Positions 1 through 7,835 of a stretch of DNA of 35,348 nucleotides are shown in pieces (the stretch's first letter is position 1; the number at the start of each line of letters is the position of its first letter). The translations under genes and the position numbers were made by a program. Under the pieces are notes generated by a model. That model made no database searches, was not told the origin of the DNA, and saw only the letters and a program-made list of their open reading frames with translations. The DNA comes from a virus, in the IMG/VR virus record IMGVR_UViG_3300044846_001218, positions 1 through 35,348 of that record. One strand, 5' to 3'.

Positions 1-127
1 TTCTATCGGAGTGTCCTAATGTGCAAATGTCACTTAGCGAGCTCTTCATCGAAGTTGGTCAGCGTGAGCAACTTCCTTTTCTTGAGTTCTTACTTTCACC
101 TGAGAACGCAAAACTTATCCGCACTGA
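1..127. repeat. Contig-end overlap, left copy
   Basis: These 127 bases are identical to the last 127 bases of the window. They lie inside the capsid gene and join the two ends in the same reading frame, so the molecule is circular or circularly permuted with a unit length of 35,221 bp. A length of exactly 127 equals a common maximum assembler k-mer, so I read it as an assembly overlap rather than a biological terminal repeat. Confidence 0.95.
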
Positions 128-1028
128 AGTATCTCCAGGCGGTGGAAAATTAAAAACCGTTCAAGCACGTTGGATTCAGCGTTTGCCTGAGACTGAAGTT
201 GAAGAGGGTGGTGACATCCTTACTTGTACTTCAACCAACACTTACGGTGACAGCACTACAACTTACACAGTTGATACGACTGACACTTACACTGCATCAC
301 AGCTTATCAATGCTGCTGATATCGCTCGTCATTGCCAAGAGAACTCTCGCTATGTGCTTGAGTCAGTAATGCGCTTGATGGACGTAATCGACCGCAAGGT
401 TGCTTCTGCTGCTGCTGTTCAAGCTGTTGCTGACATCGGAAAGTGGGGAACTGATGTAGAAGGTTTCTACACTGTAACTGGTGACTGCTTAGAGATTGCT
501 ACAATGAACGGCACAACTGAGCCGAATCCATTTGCAATCGCTGACATTCAGCAAGCAACTCGCATGGCGAACTACCCTGGTGCACCAGTTGCATTCGGTG
601 GCGCAGCGATGCAGCGTTATGCTAACGCTATGGCAGCAGGCTGCTGCTCTCAGTACGGCTTAGACCTTCTTGCAATCACTCAGCAGAACGGTTTCGGCTT
701 TGCTTACGATTCTCGTTTAGCTGCTGCTCAGGGAGACCAAAACAGCGCGTTGGTGACAACTGCCGGAGCAATCCAGTGGTTATCTTTCAACCTTGCTGAT
801 TGGAACACTGGCATCACTCCTGTGGCTGGAAGCAACTACTCTAAGACTTTGGTGTTCACACCGGCTGGAGTTCCTGTTGACTTGACCATGAAGGATGACT
901 GCGGTAACTTGTCAATCGTGTTGACTACAACTGGAAAGATTGTAACTCTTCCGACTGACATCTACGAATCAGCAGACAAGTTCGCTGGTGTTAACTATGT
1001 GAACTGCGTTTCTATCGTAAACCCGTAA
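1..1028 (+). CDS. Major capsid protein (3' part; gene starts at 35206 across the circular join)
   Basis: The frame is open from base 1. Once the ends are joined it begins at ATG 35206 (MSISRILSECPN...), giving 347 residues; the GTG at 21 is an internal codon. The capsid call rests on position and size: it directly follows portal, MuF-like protein and scaffold-like protein, is a single-domain-sized protein, and has its own promoter, about 100-nt leader and strong flanking terminators, as expected for the most abundant virion protein. The composition (many A, T, G and V residues, a Thr/Tyr-rich stretch near joined residues 85-105) is typical of a structural protein. I cannot confirm the HK97 fold by eye. 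A different abundant head protein is the alternative. Confidence 0.75.
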   Translation, partial: LSECPNVQMSLSELFIEVGQREQLPFLEFLLSPENAKLIRTEVSPGGGKLKTVQARWIQRLPETEVEEGGDILTCTSTNTYGDSTTTYTVDTTDTYTASQLINAADIARHCQENSRYVLESVMRLMDVIDRKVASAAAVQAVADIGKWGTDVEGFYTVTGDCLEIATMNGTTEPNPFAIADIQQATRMANYPGAPVAFGGAAMQRYANAMAAGCCSQYGLDLLAITQQNGFGFAYDSRLAAAQGDQNSALVTTAGAIQWLSFNLADWNTGITPVAGSNYSKTLVFTPAGVPVDLTMKDDCGNLSIVLTTTGKIVTLPTDIYESADKFAGVNYVNCVSIVNP

Positions 1029-1110
1029 TCGGGTCGGTAGGTTTACTCTCGCAAGCCGATGAGGACTTATTGACCCAAAGTGGGCTCGACAATTTAATGA
1101 CCCAATAAAG

Positions 1111-1137
1111 GGAGGGCTTCGTGCCCTCCTTTTTTTT
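1111..1137 (+). terminator. Intrinsic terminator after the capsid gene
   Basis: A perfect 7-bp stem, GGAGGGC (1111-1117) with GCCCTCC (1123-1129), and a TTCGT loop, is followed at once by eight T. It ends the capsid transcript. Confidence 0.92.
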
Positions 1138-1144
1138 ATCTTTG
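1137..1144 (+). promoter_or_regulatory. Bacteroidota-type -7 box (TATCTTTG)
   Basis: TATCTTTG matches TAnnTTTG and begins in the terminator's T-run, 15 nt before the ATG at 1160. No clear TTTG -33 box is seen at the usual distance. It would restart transcription for the connector and fibre genes. Confidence 0.55.
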
Positions 1145-1159
1145 TAAAAACTTCAAGAG

Positions 1160-2197
1160 ATGTGCATTGAATCACTACTCGGATTGAGAGGCTGCGAATC
1201 ACCAGAGCCATCGACAGGGCTCTACATTGATGACCTCGGAATCAATCAGACATTCTTAGGGCAACTTATCACGGACCAATATCTCAACGGCGTTGAGCTG
1301 TTTGAAGATAAGCGAGCCTTCGCATGGCGCAAGATATCATCCGATGTGCTGACTAAGCTCAGCCCGATGATGAAGAGCGACACTGTAATTGAGAATAAGC
1401 GAGTTGGACAAGTTGTGTCCAATTATGCCAATGTGCAGACCGCCCTTGGTGCTGGCAATTATGGCGGCATCAGATTAAAGATTGACCCGAATACGGTTAG
1501 TTACTTGAATTTTTACCTTGCAGATATTAACCTGGCAATTGCTTCAGCGAATACCAACGTTCCGGTGCTTATCTTCGACATGACCACAGGCAAGTTAATT
1601 GAGACGATCACTTATGCAGAGGGTGCGCTTGACCAGTTCATTGGCAAGACATTCACCTCAGCAAAGCGCAAGCTTGACATTGCAATCGTGTACGAGTCGG
1701 ACATCAATACTGTGAAGTTCACTCCAAAGAAGGGCACATGCACTTCTTGCGGAGGCGGTCCAAGAGAATCGCACATTTGCCCTTTCGTGGATGCGATTGG
1801 GATTGAACTGACTACAGATGGCACGAACGTGCTGACCAGTAGCAACTCAAAGTACACCACAGGCATGAGCCTCACATATAGCATTAACTGCGACCGCCAA
1901 GGATGGATGTGCTCCATCGGTGGGCTGATGGCCTTGCCGCTTGCATACGCTACCGCTGTTGAGGTTTACAACTATGCGCTGACCATAAGCCCTAACCAAA
2001 GGGTGAATACTTCTGTGATTGTGAATAGGGGCCAAAACAAGCCCGAACTCATGGAGGGAATTATGGCAGCCCGTGACATCGCAGCAACAAGATACAATGA
2101 AGAGCTTGGTGCCATGTTGCAGAACATGCGCCTGCCTGATGACACGCATTGCTGGGATTGCAGAAAGAACATGAAATATGTGACAGCCCTGCCGTAA
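1160..2197 (+). CDS. Structural protein following the capsid (345 aa, function unknown)
   Basis: I do not recognise a named family. The gene lies between the capsid gene and a probable head-tail joining gene, 15 nt after a -7 box, so a head or head-tail connector role is the simplest reading. The N-terminal third (about residues 20-90) is mixed and charged. A cysteine cluster near residues 192-206 (CTSCGGG, then HICPF) could bind a metal. The C-terminal part contains a hydrophobic stretch (GGLMALPLAYATAVEVYNYA) and ends with a CWDC motif. It has no signal peptide. Its length is large for a simple connector, so a minor capsid or decoration protein is also possible. Confidence 0.6.
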   Translation: MCIESLLGLRGCESPEPSTGLYIDDLGINQTFLGQLITDQYLNGVELFEDKRAFAWRKISSDVLTKLSPMMKSDTVIENKRVGQVVSNYANVQTALGAGNYGGIRLKIDPNTVSYLNFYLADINLAIASANTNVPVLIFDMTTGKLIETITYAEGALDQFIGKTFTSAKRKLDIAIVYESDINTVKFTPKKGTCTSCGGGPRESHICPFVDAIGIELTTDGTNVLTSSNSKYTTGMSLTYSINCDRQGWMCSIGGLMALPLAYATAVEVYNYALTISPNQRVNTSVIVNRGQNKPELMEGIMAARDIAATRYNEELGAMLQNMRLPDDTHCWDCRKNMKYVTALP

Positions 2198-2198
2198 T

Positions 2199-2756
2199 AT
2201 GCCAACGCCTGCCGAAATTCAGAAGAACCTCGACAGCTTGTATGAAGGCTGGACCTCCAAGTTCACACCTTTGTATTCGGCAGCGAGGGAATTGAAGCGC
2301 ATCATGTTTAAGCGAATCTTTGGCACTGGCTCCAGTGGAGGCAGCAACTCAGCAGGCGAAAAGCTTCCGACTAAGCCATACAGCACGACTCCGATTTACG
2401 TTTCTCCAAGAGCCTTGGCAAATGCGCCAAGCAAGTACAAGGTGGGTAAACGAGGTGAGCCAATTGAGTCCTTATATTTCCCAGGTGGATATGCTGAGTT
2501 AAAGAAAGGAACATCAAGGAAGCTGCCATTGGAATTGACTGGCAAGTTGAAGGGTGGATTCTTATCTGAGGACGTAATCACAGAAGGACTTGAGGCGGCA
2601 ATTGCTTTGCCTGGATCGGAGACTGGAAAGGTCGATGGCCTTGAGGCGAAGTACGGTGCAATCTTTTTGCCCACAGAACAAGAGCAGGCCGAGATGCTTG
2701 AGGACCACGCGCAGCAATTAGTTGAGCAAATTATAAACGCAATGAGCAAACGATGA
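2199..2756 (+). CDS. Probable head-tail joining / HK97 gp10-like neck protein (185 aa)
   Basis: It starts one base after the preceding stop. Residues 1-45 look helical and basic. A Gly/Ser linker (GTGSSGGSNS) follows, then a region with PLELTGKLKGGF, which resembles the stretch in gp10-type neck/tail-completion proteins where TG-L precedes a hydrophobic strand. The C-terminus is an acidic helix rich in Glu and Gln. Position after the capsid and before the neck/fibre gene supports this. The assignment is by context and weak motif resemblance only. The stop overlaps the next start (ATGA). Confidence 0.45.
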   Translation: MPTPAEIQKNLDSLYEGWTSKFTPLYSAARELKRIMFKRIFGTGSSGGSNSAGEKLPTKPYSTTPIYVSPRALANAPSKYKVGKRGEPIESLYFPGGYAELKKGTSRKLPLELTGKLKGGFLSEDVITEGLEAAIALPGSETGKVDGLEAKYGAIFLPTEQEQAEMLEDHAQQLVEQIINAMSKR

Positions 2757-5410
2757 ACTTACTCTCTACCATACTTGACAGACTCAACCAACGCATTGAA
2801 GTTGGCAATATCTTCGACCAGATATACGGCCTCAGCGAGCTTGTAGGCGAAGGCAATGACAAAGCCTGGGCTTTTTATATCGGTAACGGCCAAGCGATTC
2901 CTGTGACTAATTACGATGCGAAGCAGGGCACATTGTTCTGGGCCAAGCGTGGCAAGATTACAGTGAGCAAGAATGATTCGCTCAGACTTGCAGGCTGCAA
3001 GTCGATATACGAGACTAAGTTCAGCATGACCGCCTATGCGATGGTCCGCAAATCGCACCTACCTTGCGACTCTGCTGATGCGCAGGATTGGGTAGCATCT
3101 CGAGTGCTTCGCTTGATTAGCGGCACAGACCCACAATTCAAGACAGCCATCGGAGTGATTGCTTACGAAGTTGTGCCAAGTGGGTACGCAACGGAGGCGA
3201 GGTACTTGCCAGTGAATTACGAATGGGCCGCTGTTGCAATCGATGTGGATGTCAACATCAGCACCTCATCTGAGGACGGCTGCTATGACACATGCGCAAC
3301 TGGTGACATTCCGCTTCCTGACTTCGAGCCTTGTGAGCCTTGCCTTACATCGGTTGCTGTGGATGGGGTGACCATAACAGGGAACGGAACACCAGCCGAT
3401 CCGTTGGTTGCAATTGGTGGAGGCGGTGGCACGCCATTGCGCACGCAGGAAGAAGGAGTAAACCTAAGCACCAACACCACGACTTTAAACTTCACCGGTG
3501 CAGGCGTGACTGCATCACTAACTTCACCCGGAGTTGTTGAGGTGAATGTGCCTGGTGGTGGTGGAGGTGGTGGTACACTTGTGGCCTTGCCATTTAGCAC
3601 GGACCATTTAACCGCAACAGGCAACGCTTATGCGATTAATGATGTGGTGTATTACTTAGGTAATGTTTACCGCTGCATCGCAAGTAATGATTCGATACTT
3701 CCAACGAACGCAACTTATTGGACTAACCTCGGAGCAGGCTTTCCGCTTGTGCAACAGCCTTCCGATTGGAACGCAACAACTGGCAACAATCAGATATTAA
3801 ACAAGCCAACAATTCCCGTTTCGATTGTTGAAGACGTAACGGCAACCGCTCCGCTAAGTTCTACGGGTGGGGCTACACCCGATATAAGCATCACGCAAGC
3901 GAGCGCAAGTACCGACGGCTATTTAAGCGCAACCGACTTTAATACATTCGACGGTAAGCAAGACGCGTTAACAGCGGGTACTGGTATCGACCTAACGGGT
4001 AACATCGTAACGAATACAGCACCAGACCAAATCGTAAGCATCACAGGAGGCACGGATATAACTGTAAGCGGTACTTATCCGAGCTTCACAATAGATAGCA
4101 CCGCAACGGGCGGTATGCAAGGCGGTCAGGCAACGGGGACGGATACCTACGCGGTAACTATACCGGGCGTTACGGGTTACAACCTCAACGATGCATACGC
4201 GATAGGATTTACAAACGCGAATACGGGTGCATCCACGATAAACATCAACGGGCTTGGCGCGGTTAACATTGCAAAGAATAACACCGTGCCGATTATCGGC
4301 GGCGACATTGCAGCAAACCAACAATTCGTTGCAATATATGACGGCACGAACTTTCAAATTTTGGGAGTTGCGCCTAATCAAATGTTCGCATACATCACAA
4401 ATGCGGACAGCGTAACGATTAACAGAGGGCAGCCCGTGTACGCCTTTGGCGCAACTGGCGACCGCATGACAGTCAAGCTCGCAGATAATACCACAGAGGC
4501 GACAAGCTCAAAAACGGTGGGGCTTGTATTTAGTAGTTCGATTGCACCAAATCAGAAAGGGTATATCATAACTCAGGGCGTAATCGATGGCATCAATACG
4601 GGAATGTTTACCGCAGGCGATACGCTCTATGTAGGCAATACACCCGGAGCAAAAACAAACGTGCTACCATTAGCCCCGAACCATTTGACACGTATCGGAA
4701 TCGTTGAGCGTGCGAATGCAGGCAACGGGCAAATTTACGTGCTTGTGCAAAATGGCTTCCAGCTTGACGAACTTTCAGATGTTGACATCACAACCGTTAC
4801 GCCCGTTAATAATGACTTTTTGGTTTACACAACTGGCGTTAACAACCTTTGGAAGAATCGAAGTTTGGGCAATGTGTTAGGCGGTACGACCTCGCAGTAT
4901 GTTCGAGGCGATGGCAGCATTGCGACTTTCCCGACATTGCCTATAATTTACAAAAGCACGACCGATACAGCAGGACACGCAAATACTAATAATACAGTTA
5001 AATACACGCAGCTAATCCCTGCTAATACCTTTGCGGCTGGCGATGTCATTAGGATTGCATACAGAACTCGTAAAACTGGTACAAACGGGAATCAAACTCT
5101 AAGGATATACGCCAATACAACTGCTAATTTAAGCGGTACGCCAATATTGCTCATGACTTATTTGAATGCCAGTAACGCATCATTTTTAGTCAACCAAACA
5201 CAAAGGAATTTAGTAATAAAAACTTCTAATAACAATACAGAAGTATTTTCAGCCACAACAGTTGGTACTGCTGCTGATTTAGGGCTTTTTAATGGAGTAA
5301 CGACCTGCGCGGTTGATTGGACTACTGACCAATATTTAGTATTCGCACTTCAGAACAGCGGTGCTACTGATAATAATTTTGGTTCGATGTATTTAATAGA
5401 ACGACTATGA
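2753..5410 (+). CDS. Neck-domain/tail-fibre fusion protein (885 aa)
   Basis: Residues about 1-190 form a compact alpha/beta region unlike the rest: it begins LLSTILDRLNQRI and ends with WAAVAIDVDVNIST, the layout of small tail-terminator or neck proteins. A Cys-rich linker (residues about 183-205) leads to fibre sequence with two glycine runs; the second has seven Gly codons at 3554-3574. Residues about 275-330 contain AYAINDVVYYLGNVYRC...WTNLG, like CBM5/12 chitin-binding-type modules found in fibres. Repetitive beta segments follow (SITGGTDITVSG; SSSIAPNQKGYIITQG), then a C-terminal beta-rich head from about residue 735. Its place with the neck genes, not after the tail-tip genes, suggests a fibre fixed at the neck. 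The 3' third is AT-richer, which suggests mosaic exchange of the receptor-binding end. Confidence 0.7.
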   Translation: MNLLSTILDRLNQRIEVGNIFDQIYGLSELVGEGNDKAWAFYIGNGQAIPVTNYDAKQGTLFWAKRGKITVSKNDSLRLAGCKSIYETKFSMTAYAMVRKSHLPCDSADAQDWVASRVLRLISGTDPQFKTAIGVIAYEVVPSGYATEARYLPVNYEWAAVAIDVDVNISTSSEDGCYDTCATGDIPLPDFEPCEPCLTSVAVDGVTITGNGTPADPLVAIGGGGGTPLRTQEEGVNLSTNTTTLNFTGAGVTASLTSPGVVEVNVPGGGGGGGTLVALPFSTDHLTATGNAYAINDVVYYLGNVYRCIASNDSILPTNATYWTNLGAGFPLVQQPSDWNATTGNNQILNKPTIPVSIVEDVTATAPLSSTGGATPDISITQASASTDGYLSATDFNTFDGKQDALTAGTGIDLTGNIVTNTAPDQIVSITGGTDITVSGTYPSFTIDSTATGGMQGGQATGTDTYAVTIPGVTGYNLNDAYAIGFTNANTGASTININGLGAVNIAKNNTVPIIGGDIAANQQFVAIYDGTNFQILGVAPNQMFAYITNADSVTINRGQPVYAFGATGDRMTVKLADNTTEATSSKTVGLVFSSSIAPNQKGYIITQGVIDGINTGMFTAGDTLYVGNTPGAKTNVLPLAPNHLTRIGIVERANAGNGQIYVLVQNGFQLDELSDVDITTVTPVNNDFLVYTTGVNNLWKNRSLGNVLGGTTSQYVRGDGSIATFPTLPIIYKSTTDTAGHANTNNTVKYTQLIPANTFAAGDVIRIAYRTRKTGTNGNQTLRIYANTTANLSGTPILLMTYLNASNASFLVNQTQRNLVIKTSNNNTEVFSATTVGTAADLGLFNGVTTCAVDWTTDQYLVFALQNSGATDNNFGSMYLIERL

Positions 5411-5625
5411 CCAACATAAACATAACATCCACAAATATTGAATTTACATCTACTCCTACGCCGTGGCTTACGCTAACCGAGCCGCGATGGGAAATGGTAG
5501 ACGAATATTCCTTTCATGTATCGACCGAGCAGGGCGTGTATTTGGTATATGTTACCGAGCATAAAATAAATGCGCAAGTATTTAAGACTTCAGATGATGC
5601 GATTTCGTATCTGAATAATTTGTAA
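5407..5625 (+). CDS. Small protein coupled to the fibre gene (72 aa, unknown)
   Basis: The start overlaps the fibre stop (ATGA), so the two are probably translated together. The sequence is rich in Thr and Ile at the N-terminus, then shows an aromatic stretch (WLTLTEPRWEMVDEYSFHV) and a short alpha/beta end. No signal peptide or membrane segment is present. Fibre-adjacent genes of this size are often fibre-assembly chaperones or tip adaptors, but nothing in the sequence proves that role. Its base composition matches the AT-richer end of the fibre gene. Confidence 0.5.
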   Translation: MTNINITSTNIEFTSTPTPWLTLTEPRWEMVDEYSFHVSTEQGVYLVYVTEHKINAQVFKTSDDAISYLNNL

Positions 5626-5648
5626 ATTAGTGGGCAAATTTTACAACT

Positions 5649-6146
5649 ATGGCAGGCGTTAAAGTAACCGATTTGACCACGTTAGGCACGGCAGATGCTA
5701 ACGATATAATGTATATCGTGGACACAACTGCAAACCAGTCCAAGCAAATCCAAGTGCAGAATATCTATGACGGCTTGCCACAGTTGGATAGTGGTACATT
5801 CACGCCTACAATTAGTAATATAACCCCAAGCACGACAGCGATAACTGAACAGAATGGATACTATCAGCGTATAGATAACATTGTATCAATGTCTTTCTTT
5901 TTTGAGTTGCAATTTGACCCTGGTGATAATGATGTAACCTTTGAATTTTCTTTACCAATTGCATCAGATTTTACATCGCAAAAAGATTTAATAGGTGTTG
6001 TTGTTCCTGACACTACAACCGATTGGGTTTTAAGTTATGTGCAAGCAGATGTAAGCTCGAATAATGGCGTTATTCGTTTTCAATCAAGCACGTCAGGCTC
6101 AAATTACGCATATATACGCGCTTATTTTCAATACGAGATTAAATAA
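5649..6146 (+). CDS. Secondary tail fibre / receptor-binding-like protein (165 aa)
   Basis: The N-terminal 38 residues (VTDLTTLGTADANDIMYIVD) form a motif recurrent at the N-termini of Bacteroidota phage fibre proteins, probably an attachment region. The remainder is Thr-, Ser- and aromatic-rich beta sequence ending in YIRAYFQYEIK, consistent with a small trimeric tip. It starts 23 nt after the previous stop, and its stop shares a base with the lysozyme start (TAATG). The role is inferred from sequence style and neighbours. Confidence 0.6.
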   Translation: MAGVKVTDLTTLGTADANDIMYIVDTTANQSKQIQVQNIYDGLPQLDSGTFTPTISNITPSTTAITEQNGYYQRIDNIVSMSFFFELQFDPGDNDVTFEFSLPIASDFTSQKDLIGVVVPDTTTDWVLSYVQADVSSNNGVIRFQSSTSGSNYAYIRAYFQYEIK

Positions 6147-6604
6147 TGCGCTCAACCTCGCTGCTTGGTCTGAATCTGATTAAGAAGTACGAGGGCTTAC
6201 GGCTTAGTTCCTACCTTTGCCCTGCTGGCGTTCCGACAATAGGCTACGGCAGCACTCGCCATCCGAACGGCAAGAAGGTGCTACTGGGAGAGAAACTAAC
6301 AGGCGAAAAGGAAGCAACGCAATTGCTACTCGCTACGCTTTCGCCATATGAGGATGCAGTAAACAAACACCTACCTAACCTTAATCAATGCCAGTTCGAT
6401 GCGTTAGTAGCATTCAGCTACAACGTGGGAACTGGTGCGTTGGTGAAATCCACGCTGCTCAAGAAGGCCAAAGCAAACGCAGCAGACCCAAGCATCTTGG
6501 ATGAGTTCCTGAAGTGGAACAAGGCAGGCGGCAAAGTGCTTAATGGCTTAACCAATCGCCGCCGCGAAGAGGCGAATCTGTATTTCTCACTTTGTAACTT
6601 CTGA
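6146..6604 (+). CDS. Endolysin, GH24 phage lysozyme (152 aa)
   Basis: It cleaves the glycan strands of peptidoglycan for host lysis. The GH24 signature is clear: KKYEGLRL with catalytic Glu16, then CPAGVPTIGYGS with Thr31. Cys25 stands where T4 lysozyme has its catalytic Asp, a variation seen in many GH24 endolysins. Later motifs QFDALVAFSYNVG and LTNRRREEANLY are also typical. Length is normal for a single-domain enzyme. There is no signal or SAR-type N-terminal membrane segment, so it should need a holin, and a holin-like gene follows. Translation is coupled to the fibre gene through a shared TAATG. Confidence 0.95.
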   Translation: MRSTSLLGLNLIKKYEGLRLSSYLCPAGVPTIGYGSTRHPNGKKVLLGEKLTGEKEATQLLLATLSPYEDAVNKHLPNLNQCQFDALVAFSYNVGTGALVKSTLLKKAKANAADPSILDEFLKWNKAGGKVLNGLTNRRREEANLYFSLCNF

Positions 6605-6650
6605 GCTACTATTGCCCCAACACGGGCCGCCTCTTTGCGTAAACTTACCT

Positions 6651-6857
6651 ATGAGGAAAAGGGCTACCAAACCAAGGCGAGTTGTGGATGTCGTTGTCAA
6701 GCACTGGCGTGGCACCATCGGCTCGCTGATGATTCTGGTATCCATATTTTTACTAATCTTCAAAGTGATAACAGCCGAGACATTAACCGCTATCATTGCA
6801 GCATTAATCGCTGCTGGGTATATTCCAAAAGCAAAAAGCGATGCAGCAGATTCGTAG
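6651..6857 (+). CDS. Holin-like small membrane protein (68 aa)
   Basis: I chose ATG 6651 over TTG 6612 because it gives a short basic N-terminus (MRKRATKPRR) followed by two hydrophobic segments, about residues 22-38 (GTIGSLMILVSIFLLIF) and 43-56 (LTAIIAALIAAGY). The C-terminal tail is short and charged. Size, membrane content and position directly after the lysozyme match holins that open the inner membrane for the endolysin. The family cannot be named by eye. The 3' end overlaps the next gene by 17 nt. Confidence 0.65.
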   Translation: MRKRATKPRRVVDVVVKHWRGTIGSLMILVSIFLLIFKVITAETLTAIIAALIAAGYIPKAKSDAADS

Positions 6858-7239
6858 GGATACAATAAAGATTGCAAGGCACAACAAGCTCAACATCGAC
6901 ACCATGAGCTGGGAGGCAGCCAATGCAGATACAAGCTTCGCCCAGGCTAACCGCGAAAGCTTCGAGGCCGTCATGGCACAGCCTCGCAAGGAGAAAGTTC
7001 TCACCGCATTCGATACTATTCAGCCATGCGATGTATCTTTGTTGACTGCTCCCACGTACTATACTGCCAAACCTCAGCCTGTAAGGAATACGCAAGAATT
7101 GGAAACGCCTATGGATTACGATATACTTTTAAACGGCATTGTTTTCAGCTTCACTCTGTGGATGTCTGCAAAGTATCTTATGGGGTGCGGTGCTGCCTGG
7201 TCAAATCTTTTGCAGGACTTACGTAAAGAATTGGCCTAA
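6841..7239 (+). CDS. Unknown lysis-region protein (132 aa)
   Basis: No family is recognised. The N-terminal 90 residues are polar and mostly helical. A moderately hydrophobic stretch near residues 95-118 (ILLNGIVFSFTLWMSAKYL) could be one membrane segment, with a short amphipathic tail. It overlaps the holin-like gene and lies in the lysis block, so a lysis accessory such as a spanin or antiholin is possible but not shown. A promoter for the PAS-HisKA gene follows its stop. Confidence 0.5.
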   Translation: MQQIRRDTIKIARHNKLNIDTMSWEAANADTSFAQANRESFEAVMAQPRKEKVLTAFDTIQPCDVSLLTAPTYYTAKPQPVRNTQELETPMDYDILLNGIVFSFTLWMSAKYLMGCGAAWSNLLQDLRKELA

Positions 7240-7256
7240 AAGTTCAATCCTTGCCT

Positions 7257-7264
7257 TATCTTTG
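7257..7264 (+). promoter_or_regulatory. -7 box immediately before the PAS-HisKA start (TATCTTTG)
   Basis: TATCTTTG ends only 4 nt before ATG 7269. Transcription would begin at or next to the start codon, giving a leaderless message. No good -33 TTTG is seen. Confidence 0.55.
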
Positions 7265-7268
7265 CGAT

Positions 7269-7835
7269 ATGGCAAGCCTGCACATCCTTGAGTCATCAAT
7301 TGACCTCTTCTATGTGATCACCGATAAGGATGGCAATATCGTCACCTCCAATGATTTATTCAAGGAGTACAGCAGCCACATCAAGCCTACCAACATTCTC
7401 GACATTGCGGCCAATGATTCCGACCGCGATGAGCTGCTTCAGGCAATAAGGAAGTCGCAGAAGAAAACACCCGATCCGATTCGGACCTATGCCAAGACAA
7501 AGCAGAAGATGGCCTCTGAGAGGTACAACATGTGGAATGTTTATTCAATTGTTGACATGCTGCACTTCATCGGAATCCAGCTTGTCGATGTGACTTCCAT
7601 CAGCAACCATGAGCATGAACGCCAGAAGATACTTCTGGAAGAGTTCCGCTTCATGCTATCGCACGAACTGCGCCAGCCATTGACTTCAATCGGGGGCTTG
7701 GTGAAGATGATGATTGAGCACAACAATGCAACGGATCAGGAGCGCGATGATGTGATGAAGATGCTTGCCAGTAGCGTTGACAAGCTTGATGATGTGATTC
7801 GGCTATTAGTTAAGAAAGCAACCAGGCAAATATGA
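7269..7835 (+). CDS. Orphan PAS-HisKA protein: histidine-kinase dimerisation domain without ATPase (188 aa)
   Basis: Residues about 5-112 read as a PAS sensor domain (LFYVITDKDGNIVTSN at 13-28, closing strands VYSIVDM and FIGIQLVDVTSI). Residues 119-185 form a HisKA (DHp) helical hairpin with the H-box FMLSHELRQPLTSIGG; His132 is the predicted phospho-acceptor. The frame stops just after the second DHp helix, so the HATPase_c domain (N, G1 and G2 boxes) is absent, and it is not found in any frame downstream. It therefore cannot phosphorylate itself. It could accept or drain phosphate, form mixed dimers with a host kinase, or titrate a response regulator. Start ATG 7269 is chosen over TTG 7251, which precedes the promoter box. 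Its stop overlaps the next gene (ATGA). There is no membrane segment, so it should be cytoplasmic. Confidence 0.88.
   Translation: MASLHILESSIDLFYVITDKDGNIVTSNDLFKEYSSHIKPTNILDIAANDSDRDELLQAIRKSQKKTPDPIRTYAKTKQKMASERYNMWNVYSIVDMLHFIGIQLVDVTSISNHEHERQKILLEEFRFMLSHELRQPLTSIGGLVKMMIEHNNATDQERDDVMKMLASSVDKLDDVIRLLVKKATRQI

Noticed and set aside
1-127. Biological direct terminal repeat
   Set aside because: The length is exactly a common assembler k-mer and the repeat lies inside a gene, so assembly overlap is simpler.
3400-5410. Diversity-generating retroelement target in the fibre
   Set aside because: No reverse transcriptase, no template repeat and no adenine-specific variable repeat were seen.
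6612-6637. Promoter CCTCTTTG before the holin-like gene
   Set aside because: It lacks the TA of the -7 box and the TTG upstream is 15 nt away, so it is too weak.
6612-6650. TTG 6612 as the holin start
   Set aside because: It would add 13 residues with Pro and Cys before a good ATG start with a basic N-terminus; no supporting signal.
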